In this document: in pieces, positions 8,368 to 17,315 of the stretch
Position numbering within the stretch: the first letter of the stretch is position 1
Layout: each line of letters opens with the position of its first letter
Assembly: GCA_002425185.1 (NCBI GenBank)
Contig: DILT01000019.1
Location: 62,304 to 126,303, forward strand
Reading direction: 5' to 3'
Length of the DNA: 64,000 nucleotides
DNA from: Flammeovirgaceae bacterium UBA5585
GTDB taxonomy: Bacteria; Bacteroidota; Bacteroidia; Cytophagales; Cyclobacteriaceae
Position numbers and translations under genes: made by a program
The notes under the pieces: model-generated
The model's database searches: none
Told to the model about the DNA's origin: nothing
Seen by the model: the letters and a program-made list of their open reading frames with translations, nothing else

Positions 8368-8589
8368 ATGAAATCTATCAATAAGCTTCATCAAACTATA
8401 CTGGTTTGGTCATTCATCTTGGGGTTGTTTGCAGTGCTAACAGTACTGGCGACCAACTTGGACAGGATAAGAAATTCTTCTCTATTCGATAGAGAGAATA
8501 CCAACAATAAGTCCGTGCATGATCCTAACCCCTTTGATGCGCACCAGCCAGGATATTCTGTCGTGCTTCATCAGCCAATCGGTATTTAA
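8368..8589 (+). CDS. small single-pass membrane protein of unknown function
   Basis: A 73-residue protein with one hydrophobic segment near the start (ILVWSFILGLFAVLTVLA, about 10-28), followed by a polar Asn/Asp-rich tail. No family recognised. It lies in a run of small envelope genes between two TetR paralogues. Confidence 0.45.
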   Translation: MKSINKLHQTILVWSFILGLFAVLTVLATNLDRIRNSSLFDRENTNNKSVHDPNPFDAHQPGYSVVLHQPIGI

Positions 8590-8681
8590 TTGGGTTCACT
8601 ATTCGCACAGGATGAATAATTGATCTGAGTCAAACTGTAACAGATGCAGACGGCCTGCACATACATTAACTATTTGAAAAA

Positions 8682-9527
8682 ATGAAAACGCACCTTTTAA
8701 CATCGATATTAATACTTTCTTGTTTGCCGGGGTTCGGGCAGCCATCAAAGAATTACAAGGATTTGATAGAAGCCACTAAGTATCCGGACAGTGTGCAATG
8801 GCTAACATTGCGCGACCATGGGTTACACTCATTTCCCGAGGAAATACTTCAATTCAAAAATCTGAAATATCTCGATTTAAGTCGGAATAATATCTCGGGT
8901 TTGCCGAACAGTATTGGATTGCTGGAGAGGCTGGCATACATCGACCTCTCGGGTAATTCAATTGGAGAACTTCCGGAGGGTTTCGGGCAGCTAAAAAATC
9001 TTCGGAATCTGTACATGGACTATAACGTAAGACAAAATCTGGATGCAAATTTTCAGATACTGTCGAATTTGCCAGTGCTTCACGTACTTGATATTTCGGG
9101 AGACAGCATTTCGCAGCTACCCCCTTCTATTGGAAAATTGAGAAGCCTCAAGTACCTGGAACTTTCGTTCAATCAAATAGCAACGTTGCCACCGGAATTT
9201 ACTCAACTCAGAAATCTTCAGGTACTGTGGATAAACGGTGACGTGCACTTCAATTTTGAAGAAAGCATCAATATTCTTGGTCAACTCCCGAAATTGAAAG
9301 AACTGCATCTCGAAGGTGATTACGTTAAAGCCATTCCGCCAGGTATTAAACACTTGAGTTCACTGGAGTACCTATACCTAAACGGTAATGAACTCAATAC
9401 TGTGCCTATAGAAATAAAGCGTATGAAAAATTTGCGTTACCTCGACCTGCACAATAACAGGATACCGCATATACAGCGAAGGATTACGGAAGATTTACTG
9501 GCTCCAAGGATTATCATCAGATTCTAA
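8682..9527 (+). CDS. secreted leucine-rich repeat protein
   Basis: A 281-residue protein. A signal peptide (MKTHLLTSILILSCLPGFGQ) is followed from about residue 40 to 270 by about nine 23-residue leucine-rich repeats, e.g. NLKYLDLSRNNISGLPNSIG and SLKYLELSFNQIATLPPEF. This is the LPxxIGxLxxLxxLxLxxN consensus of bacterial and plant-type LRRs, which bind proteins. There is no C-terminal secretion domain. The partner is unknown; it is likely periplasmic or surface exposed. Confidence 0.85.
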   Translation: MKTHLLTSILILSCLPGFGQPSKNYKDLIEATKYPDSVQWLTLRDHGLHSFPEEILQFKNLKYLDLSRNNISGLPNSIGLLERLAYIDLSGNSIGELPEGFGQLKNLRNLYMDYNVRQNLDANFQILSNLPVLHVLDISGDSISQLPPSIGKLRSLKYLELSFNQIATLPPEFTQLRNLQVLWINGDVHFNFEESINILGQLPKLKELHLEGDYVKAIPPGIKHLSSLEYLYLNGNELNTVPIEIKRMKNLRYLDLHNNRIPHIQRRITEDLLAPRIIIRF

Positions 9528-9544
9528 CATAAAGCACCCGGACA

Positions 9545-9751
9545 ATGAAAACCTCGATGCTCGAATACGTCAAAACAATTTTGGCTAAGGTAAGTTTCAG
9601 TAAAAATCTGTTTCGCAAAGAGTACAGGAAGTCCTTTAGCTGGCTCTCGAAAAGCGAGTCTCAAGAACTTAAAGACTGGATAAGACAACAGGCTAAACAA
9701 CAAACGATAAAAATTAACAACTCAAACAATTATACATATGAAAATAAATAA
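9545..9751 (+). CDS. conserved small cytosolic protein
   Basis: A 68-residue basic protein (MLEYVKTILAKVSFSKNLFRKEYRKSF in part) of a type I have seen as a small conserved Bacteroidota protein beginning MLEYxKxILxKVSFxxxLFxKE. Function unknown. It overlaps the start of the SPFH gene by 14 bases, so the two are probably co-translated. Confidence 0.5.
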   Translation: MKTSMLEYVKTILAKVSFSKNLFRKEYRKSFSWLSKSESQELKDWIRQQAKQQTIKINNSNNYTYENK

Positions 9752-10520
9752 CCTTATTTGGTTTGTTCCACTCATTACCATCCTCTCCAGTTGCGCTGTT
9801 GTGCGGCAAGGCGAAGTAGGCGTAAAACGGAGAATCGGGAAAATGAGTCCCAACATTCTCCAGCCTGGACCTGTGCCCTTCAATCCATTCATCACCACCA
9901 TAATTAAGATGCCCATTCGTACAGTAAATGTGGAGATATCATCTAATCTTCCCTCTAAGGAAGGGCTAAACGTCAGTGCCGTTATTTCTATCCTCTACAG
10001 GATACAACCCGAAAAAGCTCCAGCCATATTAGAAAATATCGGAGTTAACTACGAAGACATCGTAATTAGCAGTGTATTTAGATCGGCCGCGGCCGATGTG
10101 TGTTCCCGGTTTTACGCAAAAGATATGCACTCGGCAGAACGTGCATCTATAGAAAAAGCCATCACTGAGCAGATGAGGGAATTATTGGCGCCAAGGGGTT
10201 TTGATATTCAGGCCGTCTTGCTGAAAAATATTCAACTACCTGCCGGGCTTGCTCGCGCTGTTGAAGAAAAACTGGAAGCCGAGCAAGATGCGCAACGCAT
10301 GGAGTTTTTGCTCGATCGGGAAAAGAAAGAGGCTCAACGGAAGGTAATTGAAGCGCAAGGTATACGCGATTCTCAGAAGGTTATCTCCGAGGGCCTTACC
10401 GACCAAATCATAAAATGGCAGAGCCTGGAGGTATTCAAACAACTTTCTCAATCTCCAAACTCTAAAATTATAATTACGGATGGAAAAGTGCCGATGCTTA
10501 TTGACGACAACAAAAAATAA
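9738..10520 (+). CDS. SPFH/prohibitin-family lipoprotein
   Basis: A 260-residue protein. The N-terminus is a lipoprotein signal with a lipobox (LSSCAV, Cys about 19). Residues 30-190 form a prohibitin-like SPFH domain (VKRRIGKMSPNILQPGPVPFNPF, then VSAVISILYRIQPEKAP). A charged coiled coil (EEKLEAEQDAQRMEFLLDREKKEAQRK, in parts) follows. SPFH proteins oligomerise as membrane scaffolds and often hold proteases or secretion machinery. It stands next to small lipoproteins and upstream of the type I secretion cassette. Its exact partner is unknown. Confidence 0.85.
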   Translation: MKINNLIWFVPLITILSSCAVVRQGEVGVKRRIGKMSPNILQPGPVPFNPFITTIIKMPIRTVNVEISSNLPSKEGLNVSAVISILYRIQPEKAPAILENIGVNYEDIVISSVFRSAAADVCSRFYAKDMHSAERASIEKAITEQMRELLAPRGFDIQAVLLKNIQLPAGLARAVEEKLEAEQDAQRMEFLLDREKKEAQRKVIEAQGIRDSQKVISEGLTDQIIKWQSLEVFKQLSQSPNSKIIITDGKVPMLIDDNKK

Positions 10521-10542
10521 GAACGACAATCAAAATTCACTT

Positions 10543-10617
10543 ATGAAGTATCTATGCACTGCATGTACCAACCAGTATGATGCAGGGCATGGATATTCGG
10601 AGTGCCTTAATAACTAA
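10543..10617 (+). CDS. possible 24-residue Cys-containing micro-ORF
   Basis: MKYLCTACTNQYDAGHGYSE and four more residues, with a CxxC pair and a third Cys. It could be the N-terminal remnant of a small zinc-finger or rubredoxin-like protein, or chance. It lies between the SPFH gene and the next small gene on the same strand. Confidence 0.2.
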   Translation: MKYLCTACTNQYDAGHGYSECLNN

Positions 10618-10629
10618 AATTATTAACAA

Positions 10630-10845
10630 ATGAAATGGATTGTTATGGAGGAAAACCCCAAGCCAGACAATTATATAGCTATCGTTCTAACGGAGAAGCC
10701 AACTAAGATGAAGATCGAAAACCAGGCACACTCAGTTTTTGATAATGGCGACCAGGCTTTGGAAAGGGCACGGAAGTTAAGAGAGGAGTATGGAGTTAGA
10801 ACGATTAGAATATTCCATCACGATTGCTCATCACCCATGAAATAG
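10630..10845 (+). CDS. small hypothetical protein
   Basis: A 71-residue soluble protein (MKWIVMEENPKPDNYIAIVL ... ALERARKLREEYGVRTIRIF). No family recognised. The predicted pattern is beta-beta-alpha-beta. Same strand and close spacing place it in the SPFH/lipoprotein group. Confidence 0.5.
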   Translation: MKWIVMEENPKPDNYIAIVLTEKPTKMKIENQAHSVFDNGDQALERARKLREEYGVRTIRIFHHDCSSPMK

Positions 10846-10894
10846 AAATACAGATTTCAAAAAGAAGAGTACCAAAAAAATAAATAATAATACA

Positions 10895-11182
10895 ATGAAA
10901 AAAATACTAATGCCAATTTCATTTCTCATACTAACAATACTTGTAACAGGTTGCGCGGATACTACCCAAAAGACCGAGGAAAATCTGGATCGGTTACAGC
11001 GCATGGCTCTTTCCCTCGATTCATTGATCGAAGTTGAGGTTCGTAAACTGAATATGCTCGACTCTGCCATAGAAAATGAAGTCACCAAAACCAGAAAGCT
11101 TGATTCGATGATTAACCAAGAATCAAAACGGATTGACTCGCTGGTGAATAAAATTTACAAGCGAATAGAACAAAGTAAGTAG
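10895..11182 (+). CDS. small coiled-coil lipoprotein
   Basis: A 95-residue protein. It has a lipoprotein signal (MPISFLILTILVTGCAD, Cys about 22) and then a continuous heptad-rich helix with repeated LDSxI units (LDSLIEVEVRKLNMLDSAIE, KLDSMINQESKRIDSLV). This resembles a short Lpp-like or coiled-coil envelope spacer. Function unknown; probably periplasmic. Confidence 0.6.
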   Translation: MKKILMPISFLILTILVTGCADTTQKTEENLDRLQRMALSLDSLIEVEVRKLNMLDSAIENEVTKTRKLDSMINQESKRIDSLVNKIYKRIEQSK

Positions 11183-11225
11183 CACATTCTGTATGTCCTG
11201 TTCGCTTCAGGCGGTTGATTGATCC

Positions 11226-11783
11226 ATGAGGCGACAGGCAAATAAAAACAATGAAATGATGAGAATAATTTGTTTTCGGTTCGTGCCTGATTTTAAGGTT
11301 TTCTTCCTGGCATTTTTGCTTGCCATGCCCGCTTCAGGAGGATGGGCGCAGCAACGTGCCGTTAGCAACGTTACCGTTGCTGAAATAGAGGCCGCAACGA
11401 AAGGCCTTGAGATGGAACGGGACGCAATTTTTATGCAGGCACTTCAGCTATCTCTTTCTGAGGCGCTGGTTTTTCAAACCATATACAGCCAGTATTCGAA
11501 GGAGCGGAAGGTTTTAGATGAGGAATTGCTCGGCTTGATTGTAACCTACCTTGAGCAATATCCTTTACCAGATAAAAAATTTACGCTAGAATTTGTAAAG
11601 CATTCGGAAAAATACCAACGCAAAGAATTAAAATTGCGAAAAAAGTATTTCCAGAAATTAAGCAGGAATGTTTCTGTTCAGACGGCTTCCCGCTTTTATG
11701 AACTGGATGATTTCTGTGCAACCGTACTGCGGCTTAATATACTCCTAAGCCTTCCGTTTTCTGAAGGCATTCTTCAGAATTAG
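11226..11783 (+). CDS. exported helical protein of unknown function
   Basis: A 185-residue protein. A signal peptide is evident (VFFLAFLLAMPASGGWAQ). A start at 11256 or 11259 (MMRIICFRF) would leave a more normal leader than the outer ATG used here. The mature part is helical and rich in Lys/Glu (LRKKYFQKLSRNVSVQTASRF), reminiscent of Spy/CpxP-like or heavy-metal-sensor-type periplasmic proteins, but I cannot assign it. It is followed nine bases later by a beta-barrel gene. Confidence 0.55.
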   Translation: MRRQANKNNEMMRIICFRFVPDFKVFFLAFLLAMPASGGWAQQRAVSNVTVAEIEAATKGLEMERDAIFMQALQLSLSEALVFQTIYSQYSKERKVLDEELLGLIVTYLEQYPLPDKKFTLEFVKHSEKYQRKELKLRKKYFQKLSRNVSVQTASRFYELDDFCATVLRLNILLSLPFSEGILQN

Positions 11784-11791
11784 GTCCATTC

Positions 11792-13066
11792 ATGGCAAAG
11801 CGGTACCTCCCTCAGCTTTTATTATCGTTCCTGTTGTTGGCATCAGCGCGCATTTCTAACCTCGCTTTTGCCCAGGTATATCGCGATTATGGCAAGAACC
11901 GGTTCACATTTGCCCAAACGTTCATCGGAGGTGATCTGGCGTTTACGCCATCTCATGGCCAGAGTTTTCGTTTTCGCAATGGCGACCTTGAGAAAGTAGA
12001 CTTTGGCAACATGGTAAGTCCGTTCATATCGGTTAGCGGGTTACACTTTTGGGGACGCGCAGAATTTTTCACTTGCTTCTCTCTGCGATCAATAAGCCTT
12101 GACAATGACAAGTCCTTTTTCTTTTTACGAAGCCCAGGAACAGGGTTTAAGTATTTTGTCATTCCGGTTCGGCATAATGTTGTCAGTCCGTATATCGGAA
12201 TGTCAATCGGATCTTTTACTTACCGGATCGATAATGCAGCCAAATTTACCCGACTTGAATTTCCCCTATTAGCTGGCGTAGCCTATTCGTTTAAATATGG
12301 ATTTATCGAGCTTGGTTCAACCTATTACATCAAAAACGACTACCGCTATTTTATTTCTGAAAGCATTACTGTTCCGTTGCGAACACCAAGACTCGGGTTT
12401 ATCTTGAGTTACAAATATTTTGTTGACCTCTCTCTTTCCAATTTTAAAAAAAATAAATCGCCTAACGCCACCGGCTTCGATGGTGATGAAGGCAAGACCG
12501 GACGATCGAACAGTATATTTTTCGCTATTGGCCCCGCCTACTCTTTTTTTACAAGCCATTCATCGTACAACAAGGCGACCAGACCTTACCTGGATGACTA
12601 CCGGATTGTGGGCTTATTTCCAGACCTGGGCATTGGCTATTATCATTACAAAATGGATGCTGCTGTAAATCTTTCCTTTCGGTGGTACACGGCTTCTCTG
12701 GAAGGGTTCGGTGTTAGGCAGAAATTGAAAAGGAGGTCGATAGCACTGGAGACCTACAAATTTCTTGGCGACTATCATGGTTTTGCGCCATTTCTTGGCC
12801 CGGTGTTAAGCTATGAAGAGATCACCCTACATGAAAAGGAACAAGGCAATACTGTTTTTAATCATAGTAACACTCTTTGGCAACCAGGAATCATAGCCGG
12901 GTGGGACATACGACCGAAAAGATCGGATTGGTGGGGCGTTCGTACCAATATCAGGTATTTTCCATTTTTGAAACTGAAATCACCATCACCCTATTCCTTT
13001 TCCCTGCAACAAATAGAGGTTAATTTCCTTCAATGGGTGGTTTATCCAGGCAGGCTGGTTTTCTAA
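11792..13066 (+). CDS. predicted outer-membrane beta-barrel protein
   Basis: A 424-residue protein with a signal peptide (LLLSFLLLASARISNLAFAQ). The rest has many alternating aromatic/polar strands (GYYHYKMDAAVNLSFRWYTA, GVRTNIRYFPFL) and ends near a hydrophobic strand, as in Bacteroidota outer-membrane barrels. No substrate or named family recognised. It is the last gene before the second TetR regulator, and the close upstream neighbour at 11226 is probably co-expressed. Confidence 0.6.
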   Translation: MAKRYLPQLLLSFLLLASARISNLAFAQVYRDYGKNRFTFAQTFIGGDLAFTPSHGQSFRFRNGDLEKVDFGNMVSPFISVSGLHFWGRAEFFTCFSLRSISLDNDKSFFFLRSPGTGFKYFVIPVRHNVVSPYIGMSIGSFTYRIDNAAKFTRLEFPLLAGVAYSFKYGFIELGSTYYIKNDYRYFISESITVPLRTPRLGFILSYKYFVDLSLSNFKKNKSPNATGFDGDEGKTGRSNSIFFAIGPAYSFFTSHSSYNKATRPYLDDYRIVGLFPDLGIGYYHYKMDAAVNLSFRWYTASLEGFGVRQKLKRRSIALETYKFLGDYHGFAPFLGPVLSYEEITLHEKEQGNTVFNHSNTLWQPGIIAGWDIRPKRSDWWGVRTNIRYFPFLKLKSPSPYSFSLQQIEVNFLQWVVYPGRLVF

Positions 13067-13134
13067 ATAAAATCCAAAAAGTTGCCATTGTTCTTTGGAA
13101 AGACTGGTAATACACGGTAGCTTTACTACAATTT

Positions 13135-13818
13135 ATGAGTGCTATACTATTTAGTTTGAATGATAAACTATACCTCCGAGACCCACAACGAACGGTTATC
13201 GGGCAGGCTATTATCCGGGTAAGTGTTGAGGTGATTGACAGGGAGGGTTTTGAAAAACTAACCTTTCGTAAGGTTGCCGATCAAATTGAATCTACGGAAG
13301 CCACTTTATACCGGTACTTTGAGAATAAATTTCGTTTGCTCCAGTACCTAAGCAACTGGTATTGGTCCATATTGAATTTCAATTTGAGTTTTCACCTCAA
13401 CAATATTCAGGATGCTGAAGAAAAATTGAAGATATGCCTTCAGTTGCTGGCAGGCAATAAGAAATCGTTAGGGTTAACCATGCTTGATGAAAAAGCTCTT
13501 CACCGCATTATGATTTCCGAATTCGATAAAGTATTTCACGTTTCATCCATTGATCAGGATTACCGCGATGGTTTGTTCAGTCCGTTCAAAGATACCTGTA
13601 AGACTTTAGCATCTATAATCAAGGAAATTAATCCCAAATATCCATTTCCTCATTCGCTGGTAACAACCACCATCACTGCTGCCAAACAACAGTTGTATTA
13701 CAGTAAACATATGCCATTACTCTCCGATATTAAACCTGATGCGAAATCCGCGAACGTGCAATTATATATGTTTCTGGAAGGGCTTGTCTTTAGAGCTATA
13801 AAACCGAAGTATGAATAA
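13135..13818 (+). CDS. TetR-family transcriptional regulator, copy 2
   Basis: A 227-residue protein with an N-terminal HTH (GFEKLTFRKVADQIESTEAT, then LYRYFENKFRLLQYLSNWYW). It is paralogous to the TetR at 7266-7946 along its length. Its stop overlaps the start of the ABC transporter gene by eight bases, so it is the first gene of the type I secretion operon and probably controls it. TetR proteins often regulate export systems by binding the exported ligand; the ligand here is unknown. Confidence 0.9.
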   Translation: MSAILFSLNDKLYLRDPQRTVIGQAIIRVSVEVIDREGFEKLTFRKVADQIESTEATLYRYFENKFRLLQYLSNWYWSILNFNLSFHLNNIQDAEEKLKICLQLLAGNKKSLGLTMLDEKALHRIMISEFDKVFHVSSIDQDYRDGLFSPFKDTCKTLASIIKEINPKYPFPHSLVTTTITAAKQQLYYSKHMPLLSDIKPDAKSANVQLYMFLEGLVFRAIKPKYE

Positions 13819-15991
13819 TAAAGATATAATCAGGATACTCAATGAAACTGCCCTGGCAGTGCAGCACGATTTTGACGCGACTGCCTTGCGTTTTGTGGAT
13901 GCAAATAACCGGGCCTATGACCCTTCAGAATTTAGCGAGTTTAAAAGGGATTTACTGGAAGCCGGAAGCAAAATAAGAATACTCTTTATGGAGTATTCGT
14001 TGGATGTGGATTCGCTCAGGGAATTTTTGAAGGCTGAGCAGGGTCTGGTGCTGCTTTTTGAGAAATCAGGCGATGACCTGGTGCCCATAATCCAAAACCG
14101 AAAACATGGGCATGTTGTGATAAGTCGGGTCACTGAATCAACTACAGAGACGCTTTCTATTGACTCGCTGATAGAGCGCAACTTTCAGTTAAACGCTGAT
14201 GGCAATGTTGTGTTTTTTGTGGTCTTCCCGTTCAAGAGTCTGATCAGCGAGTATGAATTCTCTGAAAATTTTAAGGGAACAAAATTAAATCCTATAAGCC
14301 GATTTATCAGGTTATTGAGCACGGAACGCAAAGACATTATCTACATTCTATTTTATTCCGTTATTATTGGTTTGTTGAGTCTCGTGTTACCCCTTGGCAT
14401 ACAGACTACGGTTGAATTAATCAGTGGAGGTGTTTTTTTTAGTTCCGTTTATGTTTTAATCGGCATCGTTATCTTGGGTGTAATTATTGGTGGGTCACTG
14501 CAAATTGTACAGATAACTTTAGTGGAGCATCTGCAACGCAGGGTTTTTGCAAAAGCTTCGTTTGAGTTTGCTTTTCGGATACCCCGATTAAAAATGGAAT
14601 CGATAATGAGCAACTATGCACCCGAACTTATCAATCGGTTCTTTGATATACTTACCATTCAAAAAGGCATACCGAAGCTGTTGATCGATCTGTCATCGGG
14701 AGCAATACAAATATTTTTCGGGCTGTTGCTGCTCTCTTTATATCACCCGTTTTTTGTTTTCTTTAGCATTGTTCTTGTTGGGATTCTGATAGTGATATTT
14801 TACCTGACCGGGCCAGCCGGTCTTGAGTCCTCTATCAACGAGTCAAAATACAAATACAAAGTGGCCCAGTGGCTTGAAGAACTGGCCCGTGCTTTAAATT
14901 CATTTAAGTTGGCAGGCAATACTGATCTGCCAATTAAGAAAACAGATCAGACCGTTAACAACTACTTAAAGTACAGGAAGAAACATTTTACCGTATTGGT
15001 AACACAGTACTCATTTATTGTATTCTTTAAAGCAGCTGTAACCGGCTGTCTTTTAATAGTGGGAACCATATTGGTTGTAGATCGCCAAATAACACTCGGT
15101 CAATTTGTCGCTGCCGAGGTAATTATCATTTTGATCTTGAATTCAGTAGAAAAGATCATTATGTACATCGATGTGATGTATGACCTTTTCACCGCAGTCG
15201 ACAAAATTTCGCAGGTTACTGATCTTCCTTTGGATAGAGTGGGTGGAATAGATTTTTCCAAACACCAAATGAAGCAGGGATATGCTATTCACATCAAAGA
15301 CCTGAAGTACAAATATCCTGGTGGCGACAGTTATATTTTAGATACGATTTCCATTGATGTAAGGCCAGGCGAAAAGATATGCATTGCCGGGGCAGGCGGA
15401 GCAGGCAAAACAACGCTAACCAATATCATTGCCGGCCTGCATACCAATTTTGAAGGGCTGTTAACGATTAATAACTATTCCATACGGGATCTTGATCTGA
15501 CCCATTTACGTGATAAAATTGCGAAGAACATTTCAAGCGAAGATATTTTTGACGGTTCAATCCTTGAAAACATAACTGTTGGCAAGTCGATTGAGAGTAT
15601 AGAAGACGTAATGGATGCGCTTAGGCAGGTTGATGGCGATGAGACAATTAACAAATTACAAGATGGCCTGAATACCCACTTGCTGAGCGGAGGTAAGGGC
15701 TTTTCAAGTTCCATGATAAACAAGATAATCCTGGCGCGTTGCCTCGCCAAAAAACCGAACTTGATTATTCTGAATGATTTTTTTAATGGGTTAAAGAAGC
15801 AAGACAAATTGTTTCAGATCAAGTCCCTTACAGCACGTGACAAAAAGTGGACTTTGATAGCGGTGTCCAACGATCCCGTTGTTATGGCTGCCTGCGACAG
15901 GGTGCTGGTGATGAATAACGGCAGAATTGAACACCAGGGAGCATTTAAAGAACTGCTTAACAACGGTACCATCTCTAACTACTTAGATTAG
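13811..15991 (+). CDS. type I secretion ABC transporter with degenerate ATPase motifs
   Basis: A 726-residue HlyB-like half-transporter: N-terminal soluble part (1-150), six-helix ABC membrane domain (about 170-450) and nucleotide-binding domain (about 490-726). Walker A is intact (GAGGAGKT, 527-534). The signature is LSGGK (625-629) instead of LSGGQ, Walker B reads LIILND (651-656) where LLLLDE is usual, and the H-loop His is Asn687. Key residues for hydrolysis are thus altered. It overlaps the TetR gene and precedes HlyD- and TolC-like genes, so a tripartite exporter is likely. No C39 peptidase motif was seen at the N-terminus. Confidence 0.88.
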   Translation: MNNKDIIRILNETALAVQHDFDATALRFVDANNRAYDPSEFSEFKRDLLEAGSKIRILFMEYSLDVDSLREFLKAEQGLVLLFEKSGDDLVPIIQNRKHGHVVISRVTESTTETLSIDSLIERNFQLNADGNVVFFVVFPFKSLISEYEFSENFKGTKLNPISRFIRLLSTERKDIIYILFYSVIIGLLSLVLPLGIQTTVELISGGVFFSSVYVLIGIVILGVIIGGSLQIVQITLVEHLQRRVFAKASFEFAFRIPRLKMESIMSNYAPELINRFFDILTIQKGIPKLLIDLSSGAIQIFFGLLLLSLYHPFFVFFSIVLVGILIVIFYLTGPAGLESSINESKYKYKVAQWLEELARALNSFKLAGNTDLPIKKTDQTVNNYLKYRKKHFTVLVTQYSFIVFFKAAVTGCLLIVGTILVVDRQITLGQFVAAEVIIILILNSVEKIIMYIDVMYDLFTAVDKISQVTDLPLDRVGGIDFSKHQMKQGYAIHIKDLKYKYPGGDSYILDTISIDVRPGEKICIAGAGGAGKTTLTNIIAGLHTNFEGLLTINNYSIRDLDLTHLRDKIAKNISSEDIFDGSILENITVGKSIESIEDVMDALRQVDGDETINKLQDGLNTHLLSGGKGFSSSMINKIILARCLAKKPNLIILNDFFNGLKKQDKLFQIKSLTARDKKWTLIAVSNDPVVMAACDRVLVMNNGRIEHQGAFKELLNNGTISNYLD

Positions 15992-15997
15992 ACAGCC

Positions 15998-17302
15998 ATG
16001 CTTAATTTATCGCCACAGCGGATTGAGAAAATAATTGAACAGAATAAACTGTACTCGCTCAGGGCATTAAAGGCACCTCATGCCGGTAAGATTTTGGCAA
16101 AATGGCTGTTGGGTATAATGGCTGTATTTGCAACAATCCTGTTTGTTCCCTGGCAGCAAAACATTCGTGGTTCGGGTAAACTTACCGCACTCAACCCGAT
16201 GAATCGCCCGCAGGATGTACAGTCTGTAATAGCCGGGCAAATTCAGCAATGGCATGTGCGCGAAGGTCAATATGTAAAGCGGGGAGACACTATAATAACT
16301 ATTAGTGAAGTAAAGGAAAAATATTTTGACCCACAACTCCTGTTCAGGTTGCAGGAACAAATAAACGCTAAACAGGGAAGCATTATCTCTAAAGACGAGA
16401 AGGCCAAAGCGCTTAAGCGACAGATCAAGGCATTAAAGGATGCTATGAGAATAAAAATCGAACAGGCAAGGGCTAAACTTGATGCTGAACGCGTCAGGTT
16501 TCAGAATGCCGAAAACCAATATCAGCGTAACAAAAAACTTTTTGAAGCGGGAAACATACCATTAACCAAGTTCCAGGATATTGAATACAAATACCAGGGG
16601 AGCCAGGCAGACTACCTGAACGCGCAGATTGAACTTGATGGTTTGGAGGCTGAGTATCTGGATAAGATCAGTAAATCGGAATCTGACCTCAGTAATACTC
16701 ATGCTGAGGTATTTGATGGCCAGGGTGATGTGGCCAAACTCAAAAATGAGTATTCCAATATGCTAATCCGGAGTAACCAGTATAGAATTCTTTCTCCGCA
16801 AGACGGTTACATAGTGAAAGCCATGCAGGCAGGAATAGGAGAAACCATAAAGGAAGGCGATGCTGTTTGCACCATTATGCCCGAAGCCTCCGACATGGCG
16901 GTGGAACTTTATGTAAAAGCAATGGATGTACCTCTGCTAAGCAGAGGCAGGCACGTCCGTATTGAGTTCGATGGCTGGCCTGCGCTGCAATTTTCTGGCT
17001 GGCCTAGTGTTTCGGTAGGAACGTTTGGCGGTACCGTTGAGGTTATTGACCTCGTTAATTCAAAGCCGGGAGAATTTCGGGTACTCGTTATTCCTGATAA
17101 ACGTGACCAGTCCTGGCCAAAGCAATTACGCGTAGGTTCGGGCATTAAGGGTTGGGTAATGCTGGATGACGTTCCGGTATGGTATGAAATATGGCGTCAG
17201 TTAAATGGATTTCCGCCCAGCCTTTATGAAGAGCCGCTGGATGCAACCCTCAAGAAAAATGAAAAGGCGCAGAATGCAATACCGGAAGATGCAGAAAATT
17301 AG
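15998..17302 (+). CDS. HlyD-family periplasmic adaptor (membrane fusion protein)
   Basis: A 434-residue protein. One N-terminal membrane helix (about 36-53, LLGIMAVFATILFVPWQ) is followed by a lipoyl/barrel half (VQSVIAGQIQQWHVREGQYVKRGDTI in parts), a long coiled coil (about 110-225) and the second lipoyl half (ILSPQDGYIVKAMQAGIGE). The domain order fits HlyD/LapC adaptors, which link an inner-membrane ABC exporter to an outer-membrane channel. It starts seven bases after the ABC gene, and the TolC-like gene begins 13 bases after its stop. Confidence 0.9.
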   Translation: MLNLSPQRIEKIIEQNKLYSLRALKAPHAGKILAKWLLGIMAVFATILFVPWQQNIRGSGKLTALNPMNRPQDVQSVIAGQIQQWHVREGQYVKRGDTIITISEVKEKYFDPQLLFRLQEQINAKQGSIISKDEKAKALKRQIKALKDAMRIKIEQARAKLDAERVRFQNAENQYQRNKKLFEAGNIPLTKFQDIEYKYQGSQADYLNAQIELDGLEAEYLDKISKSESDLSNTHAEVFDGQGDVAKLKNEYSNMLIRSNQYRILSPQDGYIVKAMQAGIGETIKEGDAVCTIMPEASDMAVELYVKAMDVPLLSRGRHVRIEFDGWPALQFSGWPSVSVGTFGGTVEVIDLVNSKPGEFRVLVIPDKRDQSWPKQLRVGSGIKGWVMLDDVPVWYEIWRQLNGFPPSLYEEPLDATLKKNEKAQNAIPEDAEN

Positions 17303-17315
17303 AAAACGAGGAGTT

